Below, one piece after another: positions 58,001 through 64,000 of a stretch of 64,000 nucleotides of DNA. Every line of letters starts with the position of its first letter. Position 1 is the stretch's first letter. The stretch is from Lepisosteus oculatus (Eukaryota; Chordata; Actinopteri; Semionotiformes; Lepisosteidae): positions 503,501 to 567,500 of the forward strand of contig NC_090711.1 of the NCBI RefSeq assembly GCF_040954835.1, given 5' to 3'. Below the pieces are notes generated by a model. The model was not told where the DNA came from and did no database searches. It saw only the letters and a program-made list of their open reading frames with translations. Both the position numbers and the translations under genes were made by a program.

Positions 58001-58651
58001 TGGGCGTGAAAGGAGTTGCCCTTACAAAGGTTTCTGATCTCCTGCTAGTCCGATTCAGTCTGACCATTTTTAACGACGAGGGAATCGTTTAGAAAACGTC
58101 ATTCCCTAAACAACAGGGGACTTCTGTTGCCCAGTCATTACTGAGCAAATGACATTCACAAAAAACAGATTTTGTTATAGAGTTTTGAAAAACATGCCAT
58201 TCTTTTTTACGTGTTCTGGTGATGATTGTAATGAGGAAAGTGACACTGGTTGCGTTGTGCCTTGGAGGTATGAGAAGCATAGAAGTCAATCTCATCTCTG
58301 TGTGGCTGTACACGTAAATTGGACTGGTAATAAATCTGAGCCTATATCTTATGATCTTACATTGTTTACACAATGTTTCTATGCATTTTCAGAATGCCAA
58401 AGCTGCTGCAATGCTCTCATCATGCATGGTGCCCCATAGGGAACAGTCAGGAAGGCTGCACCCAGGTGCCTCTGGGGTTAAGATAGCTGCTGTACCTGTG
58501 CCTCCACCACATTCAGCTTGCGTGTCTGCTCCGCAGTCTGGGTCAGCAGGTTGGTACCGATCTCCAGCATGGTAGCCGTCTGGTTCTGCACAGCGTGGGC
58601 CTGGATCTGCACCATCTCTGTCTTGATGTTCTCCTGGATGTAATTCTCCAG
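42929..58651 (-). CDS. angpt4: Angiopoietin gene, exons 2-9 (probably ANGPT4); exon 1 outside window
   Basis: Eight exons (58651-58496, 56902-56781, 56290-56058, 54548-54433, 53897-53796, 47871-47705, 45439-45309, 43089-42929) join in phase to 1188 nt, 395 aa plus stop. This matches exons 2-9 of the nine-exon vertebrate angiopoietin genes; only the signal-peptide exon (about 100 aa) is missing. Angiopoietins are secreted ligands of the Tie2 receptor that control vessel stability. Exons 2-4 encode the coiled coil with several NxT/NxS glycosylation sites, and exons 5-9 the fibrinogen-like domain ([19 protein letters not shown] to MMVRPADF) with six cysteines. No cysteine occurs in coiled-coil exons 2-4. 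ANGPT4 is preferred over ANGPT1/2 because of linkage to RIMS4 and the [10 protein letters not shown] motif. A tree is needed to settle it. Confidence 0.85.
45309..45439 (-). CDS. angpt4: Angiopoietin exon 8
   Basis: Encodes [15 protein letters not shown], then [21 protein letters not shown]. The DxDNDNCxCKC run is the calcium-binding and disulfide segment of the fibrinogen fold. Acceptor gtttcccag, donor GTGAGA. Confidence 0.95.
47578..47655 (-). repeat. 38-bp tandem duplication in intron 7 near exon 7
   Basis: CTGCTGAGCAGGG occurs at 47578 and 47616, each followed by a diverged GGAAGG..CCCAGTGT tail. It begins about 50 bp past the exon 7 donor. Confidence 0.8.
47705..47871 (-). CDS. angpt4: Angiopoietin exon 7
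   Basis: Encodes [19 protein letters not shown], then [21 protein letters not shown], the central fibrinogen-domain block, with 55 codons plus two bases. Acceptor ttcacccgcag, donor GTATGC. The young retrotransposon lies immediately upstream in the same transcript direction. Confidence 0.95.
48219..48725 (-). repeat. 3' LTR of the sushi-type element
   Basis: 507 bp, on the + strand TGTAAC...GTTACA, offset exactly 4760 bp from the other LTR. The gag-pol stop codon (48634-48632) lies inside its U3. Predicted R begins near 48565. Confidence 0.95.
48632..52960 (-). CDS. Gag-Pol polyprotein with chromodomain (1442 aa, uninterrupted)
   Basis: The start is the ATG at 52960 ([13 protein letters not shown]), 18 nt inside the 5' LTR end and the first ATG in this frame. 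Order: Gag with a proline-rich linker (about 40-70) and capsid-like part (to about 240); CCHC zinc knuckle C276, C279, H284, C289; aspartic protease FVDSGA (D339); reverse transcriptase (D591 in [12 protein letters not shown] at 653-656); RNase H (D803, E846, D873, D916); integrase with HHCC finger (H985, H992, C1022, C1025) and catalytic D1055, D1115, E1151; and a chromodomain at about 1344-1395 ([10 protein letters not shown]...VDWEGYG...W). No frameshift separates Gag from Pol, unlike many sushi elements. The last 30 residues are read from the LTR and are basic. Confidence 0.95.
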   Translation of the reverse strand: MDPADAQALRSLLHQHSQALTQLQQSVQLLTNHVAWLSSPPAPPAPSTAPPAVSSAQAAAPPTPPSTLPFVLPEKYDGNPSGCRGFITQCYLSFHLHPERFPTSQEQIGFAISLLTGKALDWASVFFTRADPQPMDFNGFAERLQARFSQNNLDLVHLRLSAIQQGDRPLQDYVEEFQSLATESAWNPEALVCLFCKGLSEELKDHLVFMPINSHSLEAAISQVLELDTRIKIRKADRLTGSRYGPPEASLPALPALPHAPLSLQEKERRRREGRCLYCASLNHRLAACPSRPSSAPRALPQPSAKVSSAVFSSASSGTLFPAELSWSDIHLPLSIFVDSGAEGSFIDASFVHRWNIPVVSVSPPVSILALDGSPLTPAQVSLQTIPLSLRVGATHTEEISFLLLDSPAYPLILGLPWLRKHDPHISWAKNEIIAWSHSCHANCCRLPVKVSAAILPVDALPSIPPQYIHLKQAFDKQRALLLPPHRTYDCAIDLLPGSLPPKGRIYPLTQKENQALQDYIKEALDSGFIRPSSSPACAGFFFIEKKDGSLRPCIDYRGLNSITIKHRYPLPLIPAALESLRGATIFSKLDLRGAYNLIRIREGDEWKTAFMTTHGHYEYQVMPFGLVNAPAVFQSFMNDIFRDIIGSFVLVYLDDILIFSTDPQDHVRHVQEVLSRLIDNRLYAKLEKCVFHVSKIHFLGYSISPLGVAMDSSKVAAINDWPVPRNLKQIQRFLGFANFYRRFIRNFSSVVAPISALTRNRPGRGKWNTEADKAFLRLKHLFSNAPLLRHPDPSRPFVVEVDASAYGVGAVLSQRQDEGQVLHPCAFFSKKLSPAEVNYDVGNRELLAIKLALEEWRHWLEGAQHPFVIITDHKNLAYIQSAKRLNSRQARWSLFFSRFNFMITYTPGSKNGRADALSRLHDPPDLDYAPEPIISTDRVVAAVRCSIEDQVKRAMDKTTIPLHCPVDKLFVVDNLRSAVLQWSHDSRFAGHPGVKRTLDLLSKDFWWPTMRADVAEYIRACPTCARTKTPRARKMGLLHPLPVPYRPWSHIGVDFITDLPNSQGNTVVMVVSDRFSKSAHFVPLSALPTAQEMAMLFVQHIFRLHGLPRDVVSDRGPQFISAFWKAFCQALGTHVSLTSGYHPEANGQVERTNQTLLAFLRAFTSSSQDDWSSLLPWAEYAHNSLTSSSTGISPFLCSLGYQPSLISDAPLVTTIPSLRQYISKLRRIWKVARTSLLKSTQRQAAFANRRRRPAPRFRKGQFVWLATKNLPLRLSSKKLGPKYIGPFRILSRITPVTYRLALPPTFRIHSAFHVSLLKPFHRSPLVAPPARPPPPRTVQGRPAYIVNKILDSRWHRNTLQYLVDWEGYGPEDRSWVPERDILDPALITDFHRNFPQRPSRASGAAREGGGTVTTTNQPRPAPKRSNQSQQVGDNYKRRRTC
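48729..48739 (-). other. Polypurine tract of the retroelement
   Basis: The minus strand reads GAAGGGGGGGG three bases before the 3' LTR, the expected position of the plus-strand primer. It is also coding (Glu-Gly-Gly-Gly) within the gag-pol frame. Confidence 0.85.
52967..52978 (-). other. Self-complementary primer-binding site of the retroelement
   Basis: Directly inside the 5' LTR the minus strand reads GAATACCGAGCC. It does not begin with TGG, as a tRNA-type primer site would. Ten of its bases (AATACCGAGC) are the exact complement of GCTCGGTATT at 53325-53316 in the 5' LTR, the predicted 5' end of the RNA. This is the arrangement of Tf1-like self-primed elements. Confidence 0.75.
52979..53485 (-). 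repeat. 5' LTR of the sushi-type element
   Basis: 507 bp, reads as identical to the 3' LTR. On the element strand U3 runs 53485 to about 53326. A TATTTAA box (53355-53349) lies about 24-30 nt before the predicted RNA start near 53325. R-U5 (about 347 nt) follows, then 18 nt to the gag start. Confidence 0.95.
53349..53355 (-). promoter_or_regulatory. TATA-like box of the 5' LTR
   Basis: TATTTAA on the element strand. Its distance to the GCTCGGTATT block matches TATA-to-start spacing. The same box and the same 31-bp spacing recur in the diverged solo LTR at 62921-63372. Confidence 0.65.
53491..53795 (-). other. Intron 6 sequence between exon 6 and the retrotransposon
   Basis: Unremarkable AT-rich intron with the exon 6 donor (ATG/GTGATT) at its exon-proximal end. 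With the element removed, intron 6 would be about 650 bp, so the insertion lengthened it roughly ninefold. Confidence 0.7.
53796..53897 (-). CDS. angpt4: Angiopoietin exon 6
   Basis: Encodes 34 residues, [20 protein letters not shown] followed by [14 protein letters not shown], the hallmark [10 protein letters not shown] start of the fibrinogen core. Acceptor gcgtgcag, donor GTGATT, phase 0 at both ends. Confidence 0.96.
54226..54290 (+). repeat. Direct repeat of CCTATAAAAGGGA in intron 5
   Basis: The 13-mer occurs twice about 40 bp apart, with GTCGGTCCCTTTT between. It lies on the strand opposite the gene. No other promoter sign was found. Confidence 0.6.
54433..54548 (-). CDS. angpt4: Angiopoietin exon 5 (fibrinogen domain start)
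   Basis: Encodes the linker TLKMEERIF and [19 protein letters not shown] to SEPIK. Acceptor ttttgcacag, donor GTCAGA. The linker between coiled coil and fibrinogen domain is about four residues shorter than in human ANGPT1 if the canonical exon 4 donor is used. Confidence 0.95.
55878..56060 (-). repeat. Tandem copies of the exon 4 splice donor
   Basis: CAGGTAAC (minus strand) occurs six times: at the true donor (56060-56053) and at 56003, 55981, 55957, 55929 and 55885, mostly embedded in CTGACTCAGGTAACTCAGA-like units. Spacing is irregular (57, 22, 24, 28, 44 bp). Confidence 0.9.
56058..56290 (-). CDS. angpt4: Angiopoietin exon 4 (coiled coil)
   Basis: Encodes [20 protein letters not shown] and, after a coiled-coil stretch, [20 protein letters not shown]. 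Heptad leucines are evident. The residue after VHTLLSL is not cysteine, unlike ANGPT1 (NLCTKE). Acceptor gttgttccag; donor GTAACT, the first of six identical donor words. Confidence 0.95.
56781..56902 (-). CDS. angpt4: Angiopoietin exon 3 (coiled coil)
   Basis: Encodes [20 protein letters not shown] through SKLQDKN, 40 codons plus two bases, very close to other angiopoietins ([18 protein letters not shown]). Acceptor ggatttag, donor GTAGGA. Confidence 0.95.
56903..58495 (-). other. Angiopoietin intron 2
   Basis: 1.6 kb with no recognised repeat or exon. It starts at the exon 2 donor GTACAG and ends at the exon 3 acceptor. Confidence 0.7.
58496..58651 (-). CDS. angpt4: Angiopoietin exon 2 (coiled coil)
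   Basis: Encodes 52 residues, [20 protein letters not shown] then [16 protein letters not shown] and [12 protein letters not shown], strongly conserved with ANGPT1 (LENYIVENMKSEMAQIQ). Acceptor tacccaacag, donor GTACAG, phase 0 at both ends. Confidence 0.96.
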
Positions 58652-61600
58652 CTGTTGGGTACAGAGATGAGAAACCTTGATGACGATGAGAGGGAACAAT
58701 CAGGAAGCCAGCCACAGGCAAGCGAGGAAGTCTGGCCAAACACCTTCATGACTTACTTTTGTGATGACATTGTCTTATGTTATTTTCTATGTATTTTTCA
58801 TTTTACATACAAATAAATTTTTTGTCTAGCTACTGTAAGTCCTTAATTGCAGTCTGTGCATGTGAAACTCCTGTTCAACATCATTTCAATTACAATTACA
58901 GATACAGAGTCTCTGTCAAAGTGCCAGTGGCTTCACAAGGGAGATTAGAATGGGATCACCTGTTGTTTTGCAGCTCTTGTGACACATTAACTAGCATGTT
59001 ACAGGAGTGTGAGTACCTGTATTTACCTGCATTTATAAGACAAATACATGGTCTAACTTATAACAGGGCAGAACATCCTCTGTACAACTTTGGAAATACA
59101 GGTACAAAAAGATTATTGCACCTTCAACACACACTGACAGCTCTTTTCCTGTTCTTTTCAGGTCAGAAATGTGTTAGCTGGGTATGCAGAAAAAGTGAAC
59201 TCTTGTCTCAGAAAACTTCAAGTCTCCAGAGGATTAGAATTTGGTCTCCTGCAGATAATTAAAATATTAGGGGCTGGTAGTTTTTAGGTGTCACGCTCCT
59301 GAGTCCTGAATCTTGATAGATTTGTTTGCCTTTGGAACACGAGAAAGAGCGATTCGAGGAAAGGAAAACCCTGGGGTTTTGGCTATGTTAATCTCTCAAA
59401 AATAAACACTCTATCCCAGGATATCAGCTCAGGAACAGGAGAAGTTAAATTTATCTCAGAAGAAATATACAGTAAAACAAATTCCATATAAAAGTCATTC
59501 CCAGGCACTCAATAGAGAGTTTTACGTAGTTTAAAAAGTCAAATGTAGCCATGGTATCATAGTAACTGCCCTTAAGCATGAGAGAAACCACAAAAGCATA
59601 GCATAGTTAATCTGTTGTTCTGTTTAAGATTTTCAACCCCATCTTCTTCCAGACTGGCTGCTTCTCTCTAATTGTTTTCATTTTGTTTCATTTGCCTGTG
59701 CTGTGCCCTGCATTAGGCATGATTTGAATGCGCTTAACAGTTCAAATATGCTAGTTTCAATCCTTCATCCCCTTGAGTTCCTTGAAGAAGAGATGTTCAA
59801 GCTTATTCACAGTGAGGTGATGTTTGAAGGGGCTCAGGGCTGCAATATGAAAGTATGACACCTCCTTTCTGTGTTTAAAGATAATATACTTGGTCCATTT
59901 ACTGTAGTTTACTGCTGCTGCTGAGTATGTCACACACTGCTGTGGTCACCTTAAATCAAACATTTAACAGCTTATCTGAGCAAAGGTTATTCATTTTCCA
60001 TTGATGGAACTGAAGTAGTTTAGTGTTAAAAACAAAACGATTGCAGTTGAGAAAATAAATTAAGAAAAGAAAACCCATTTTCCTATTTGTTCCGGTAAAC
60101 TTTCACTGTGAGTTTTAAGATCTGGCTCTGTCTAAAACTGTGTTTTCAACTGTCGGATTTCACAGGTTTTCACATTTCACAGACCTGACTGAACACTGTC
60201 ATATACGAACAAGACATGTAAGAGATGCCGCTCTGCAACTTCAAGGCGAGAAAGAAGCAAGAAATACAAATGCTGTTCCTCATGTTCATTCCCCGAAGAC
60301 ACTGTGTGCCTTGACCAGCTAATTGACCCTCGCTTCCTGCCTTTGGACTAAAATTACACAGGACGTGCCCATGGTACTAGCTTGGGAACAGAGATATGGT
60401 TTTTAAAGGTCTGTTTCATTGCTGTTAACTTAAACCAGATGCCTAGGTCTCTCTGATCCTTGCACCTAAGGCCAAGCATGACAAGAGAACAGGGTGTTTT
60501 CTCAGTGCGAGAAAAATTACAGATCTGGAAGGAAGGATCAGTAATACTCATCGCAAATTTTTTTCATGGGTTCAGTCCTGATAGGAAGATCAGGAAGATA
60601 TTGTTTAAGCATTCTTCAGTACAAGAAGGTAACAATGAGCACAACAGGCTGAAAACGAAACTTTAAATAAATACAGGCAAACGGCTTCCTGAGCCTATGT
60701 TAAACACTTGGACCATTGTTCTCTTTGAAAGTACTTGACCGTTATTGTAATGAGCATGCTATTGCTTATTAACACGGTTTCTCATTTTAACAAAGCTTCT
60801 CTTCAGCTTTTATTCAGTGCTCTGTAAACTCTGACACTGCATTGCATCCTCTAAACTGTTTCTACACGTTATAGAGGCCCCCAGACCTGTGCACACCCCA
60901 GATACAAGCTCGGCTGCCTTTATTGAATTGTATTTGGTGAAGCATCCAGAGCGCAGGTTCTCACAGATCCTGCCAAACATCTCAACCCTGCAAAGACAGA
61001 CAAAGTGCCACAAGGCTGCGGACCCTGGCTGGGCTCTGTCCTGCACCACCCATCCTCACAACAGCAAAAGTCAGATGAAAATCTGGTGAAGTAGGAAATC
61101 GATGCTGTGTTTCGGAGCTCAGTATTTCAATAGCTATCTCTGATACTTTGTAACATGTGTGCGCTGTGCCACTGTGCACTGTATCACTGTTCCTTGAGAA
61201 ATGAGGAACTCTGCTTTCCACTGAGAGAAATAAAAACTTCCTGTTGTATCTTCTTTTGACTCTTCTCCAACATCACTGCAGCAGCTAAACAATTTTAGAC
61301 CCCCACTCCTCCACTGCTTGAAATGAAATTTCCAAAAATAATTCAGAATCGCCCAAGGCCTTGGCTGTTGTATTATTTATCATCCGAGTGGGTTAAAGCT
61401 CCTTTTCTTAATCATGAAGTTGAACAGTGAATCAAATTAGAACCATTAATTTCCTATTTCTAATATGAATGCAAGCCTCTTTCAGGTGAAGGGTTTGGTC
61501 AGTTTTCCTGCAGTAAGGATGGCTGGAGCACCATGAGTTGGAGAATATACCCAGCAGCCAGGCCATGTGGTGGAGGAGTGGCGATGGGGTTTATCGGCCA

Positions 61601-62520
61601 GGTGGCCTGCTGCTGTGTGCTGAGTGAAGGTCCTTCTCCTGCAGAACACTGTGTCAATAGGTACAAAATGCTGTGGGTAAAAGCCTCAGCAAGAAAATAA
61701 TCTTCCATTCTTTAAAACTATCAAGAAAATGAAAGATCCATTTCCATTGGGTATTTTATTCATGGAGTAGGAAAGCCGGGATATTACTCTGCAAATTACA
61801 AACTGAATGGAAAGCAAAGGTTGTCAAAAAATTAACAGTTTTAACTTGCTGTTTTTGAGACTTACTGTACTATACAGTGGGCTCCAAAACTATTAGTCTG
61901 ACGACCAGCTTTGTGCAGATAAGCAAACTCAACTCAAAACAATGTAAATATTAGCATTTGCTTAACACAGAATTTAGGGACTTTCATTTGCTGTTTTCAG
62001 TAAAGCACAATCTTTCTGTGCTGAATGCAAGCTATCTGTGTCCTGAATGCAGGAACATCTGAATCACATTTTCTAGCAAGACTCTAAGCTGCTGCCGAGT
62101 CTATTTAACGGGATATAAATATTGTAATGCTGATACCCATTTCCAGTCCAGATACAGTGCTTGTTTTCAATCTGTTGCTTTCGAGCACGATATCTGGCAT
62201 TTGACATTATCAAGAGACGTGGGGTCCTGGCTGACATTTTCATTGTCTTTGCCAAGTTTTCAAAGACTCTAATCCTGGATATCAGGGGAGTGGGAAGAGG
62301 AGATTAGGGCAAGGCAACAGCAGGAGGTCAGAGGGAGGATAAAAGGTGTTTTTTCCAAAATGATTGAGCCCAGGGTTTACACTGCCTTACAGTGGAAATG
62401 GCCTTTTTAGAAATAAATCGAGACATAGGGTCATACACACAGGGCACGTGACCAAGGGGGTGTGGAGGACCGTGAGGAAGAGTATAAAGGAAAGCGGAGT
62501 CAGTGTCTTTTCATTAGGAG

Positions 62521-62700
62521 CAGGGAATAGGAAAATAAAAAGGAATGGGAAAGGGAAGAAGAACAGGAAAGGGGAAAGGATTGCAGTTTTTAACTGTGAA
62601 CAGGGTAAGGAATTGGAATTTAAACAAGAATGGGAAAGAGAATGGGGGAATGGAAATAGAAATAGAAATGGGAGAGGGAATGGGAATGGGAAAGGATATG
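62521..62700 (+). repeat. Purine-rich (GGGAAT/GGAAA) low-complexity tract
   Basis: About 180 bp dominated by GGAAAG, GGGAATGG and GAAATAG words on the + strand, interrupted once near 62580-62610. Confidence 0.85.
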
Positions 62701-62920
62701 ATGCATTCTTACTGCAGTGTACTGTGTTCCTGTGAGGCAGGCTGCAGCTACTCCTGCTCCTCAGTCCCAGTTTCCAAACGCATTGTTGCTACTTCTGCAC
62801 CATTAACTACACAGACAGAAATGTGCAAGAGAAATGGCCACTCTCTATTCAAAATTCGACATTTTCTGTCATTTTCCTCAAGAATTCAATGTTACAACCC
62901 TTGTCAATTTGTGACAAAAC

Positions 62921-63372
62921 TGTCACGACCGCCAGCCTAACCAGATCAACCCACAAAAGAGCTAACCAGTTCCTGCAGCGGGTTGATAATAACAAACACC
63001 GCCACACGTGTTAACTCATCACCACACGCCCTACTGTGCGCCAGGCAGCGCTATTTAAGCCATCCGAACCCACTTCCTGCTACTCGGTATTGAGTCTTCT
63101 CTTAGAGAGCTCTACCCCGCCTATGTTTGTACCTCGCTTACTATACTTCTCCCGGTTTCTGAACTGCTCTTTTGCCCCTCAACCCCTCAACCTTGAACCT
63201 CGCCTACTGATTTGGATTGTATGCCTCTCTTTGTATCTCCTGTACTTTGAACTACCTTTTGCCTTTCGACCATGATCTCGCCTGACGTTTCAGACTGTAC
63301 GCCTGTTTCGATATCTACCTGCTCCTGGGTCTGCATAGGAGCCGCATAGCCATTCATTGGGGATTCTTTACA
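62921..63372 (+). mobile_element. Diverged solo LTR related to the sushi-type element
   Basis: Starts TGTCAC and carries the same blocks, in order, as the intact element's LTR (element sense): 'acaaac-ccgcc-cacgtgttaa', 'ctatttaagcc' (TATTTAA at 63052) and 'ctcggtattgagt' (from 63083), then a pyrimidine-rich tail ending about TTTACA at 63372. Spacing from TATTTAA to CTCGG is 31 bp in both. Possible duplication AAAAC/AAAAT at the ends. No internal region. It lies antisense to the angiopoietin gene. Confidence 0.75.
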
Positions 63373-64000
63373 AAAATGTTTTGAAAAGACTCATTGTACA
63401 TATGTCATATTCTGCATGTACTGTATACCCACGGAACTTACAAACTTGGAATATACTTGATCTTAGGAAACAACAGAAGATTTTGATTAGTTCAGGGTGT
63501 AACAGGTGTCAGATACAGTGCTTTCACTCTGCTCTGTACAGTATCTCTGCATTCTTGTTGATTCCAGAAATGAAGACCCAGAAATCTCTTCACTTTTCTC
63601 TTCAAAATGAAATTTCTATATTTCTTTCACATCTATTCACGACACCAATGGTGTCAATGGTGTTTGAGGAGGGTTGGGAGGATGTTCATTTTTGATGCAG
63701 ATGGGAAATGCTATTTAAATCTGGAGCTGAATGCGGGTTGTTTCAGGAGAGAACTTAGCAGAAGACAGGTTTCTTGTCAGCAGCAGTCTGTGCTCTCTGT
63801 TCTCCGTTAGTCTTGGTGCATGTCGGAAGGACTGGGTCAGCTTAAATCATTGATCCCAGTCTTATGACTGTGTGCCAGAACATTCAAACACCTTGTCTAA
63901 GCCCAGTGACGTGTCTGTTTGGTTTGTCAGGTCAGGATTTGTCAGGATAGAGTGGATTTGTGTGGTATTCGTCCATTAAATGATTTCTCCTTTGTGCTGT

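Larger units (their letters stand above)
58652..64000 (-). other. Angiopoietin intron 1 (part), exon 1 not found
   Basis: I searched the minus strand for the signal-peptide exon (about 100 aa with a conserved cysteine-containing YTF-type block) and found no candidate. In other angiopoietin genes intron 1 is very long, so exon 1 probably lies beyond 64000. The stretch contains a purine-rich simple repeat and a diverged solo LTR; nothing else is recognised. Confidence 0.6.

Noticed and set aside
59000-64000. Angiopoietin exon 1
   Set aside because: No minus-strand frame shows a signal peptide with the conserved N-terminal cysteine block; it is presumed outside the window.
1-64000. CRISPR arrays, tRNA/rRNA genes, bacterial operons
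   Set aside because: None seen. The exon-intron structure and repeats are vertebrate, and the tandem repeats lack spacer-repeat architecture.

Overview
The window is vertebrate nuclear DNA, almost certainly from a ray-finned fish. Coding exons are short and separated by long introns with GT-AG borders. The repeats are of fish type: a sushi-like chromodomain Ty3/gypsy element, an L2-like LINE fossil, a Tc1-like transposon fossil and tRNA-SINE-like pieces. I cannot name the species. Three protein-coding genes are supported, each rebuilt exon by exon with consistent splice phases.

Layout. (1) + strand, 1294-25049: a complete six-exon RIMS4 gene (270 aa), a presynaptic active-zone protein with a single C2 domain. 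Intron 1 ends in a 52-bp minisatellite that abuts exon 2. Intron 2 holds an L2-like LINE fossil and a solo LTR with a target-site duplication. (2) - strand, 30890-32264: a complete two-exon ABRA/STARS-type gene (316 aa), a muscle actin-binding Rho-MRTF-SRF signalling protein. It lies tail-to-tail with RIMS4 and has a TATA box and M-CAT, E-box and MEF2 motifs just upstream. (3) 32.5-42.9 kb: an intergenic stretch with SINE-like pieces, CTCF-like and RFX-like motifs, an unrecognised decayed coding remnant and a Tc1 fossil. (4) - strand, 42929-58651: exons 2-9 of an angiopoietin gene, most likely ANGPT4. Exon 1 with the signal peptide is not visible and probably lies beyond 64000.

Gene order. 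RIMS4 - ABRA-like - ANGPT mirrors the human chromosome 8q set RIMS2 / ABRA / ANGPT1. In human, RIMS4 and ANGPT4 are both on chromosome 20 but have no ABRA copy near them. The window therefore looks like the second ohnologous block of that set, keeping an ABRA copy that mammals lost. The three genes act in different tissues (synapse, striated muscle, vascular Tie2 signalling), so they are linked by ancestry and not by pathway.

The most notable object is a 5267-bp, apparently intact, very young sushi-type LTR retrotransposon in angiopoietin intron 6 (48219-53485, - strand, sense to the host gene). Its two 507-bp LTRs read as identical and it has a perfect 5-bp target duplication. One uninterrupted 1442-codon gag-pol ORF ends inside the 3' LTR. 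The region just inside the 5' LTR has no tRNA-type primer-binding site. Instead it is complementary to the predicted first bases of the element's own RNA, which suggests Tf1-like self-priming. A second pattern is that short tandem duplications sit beside splice sites in all three genes. One of them copies a splice donor five times and creates a possible in-frame 19-residue exon extension.
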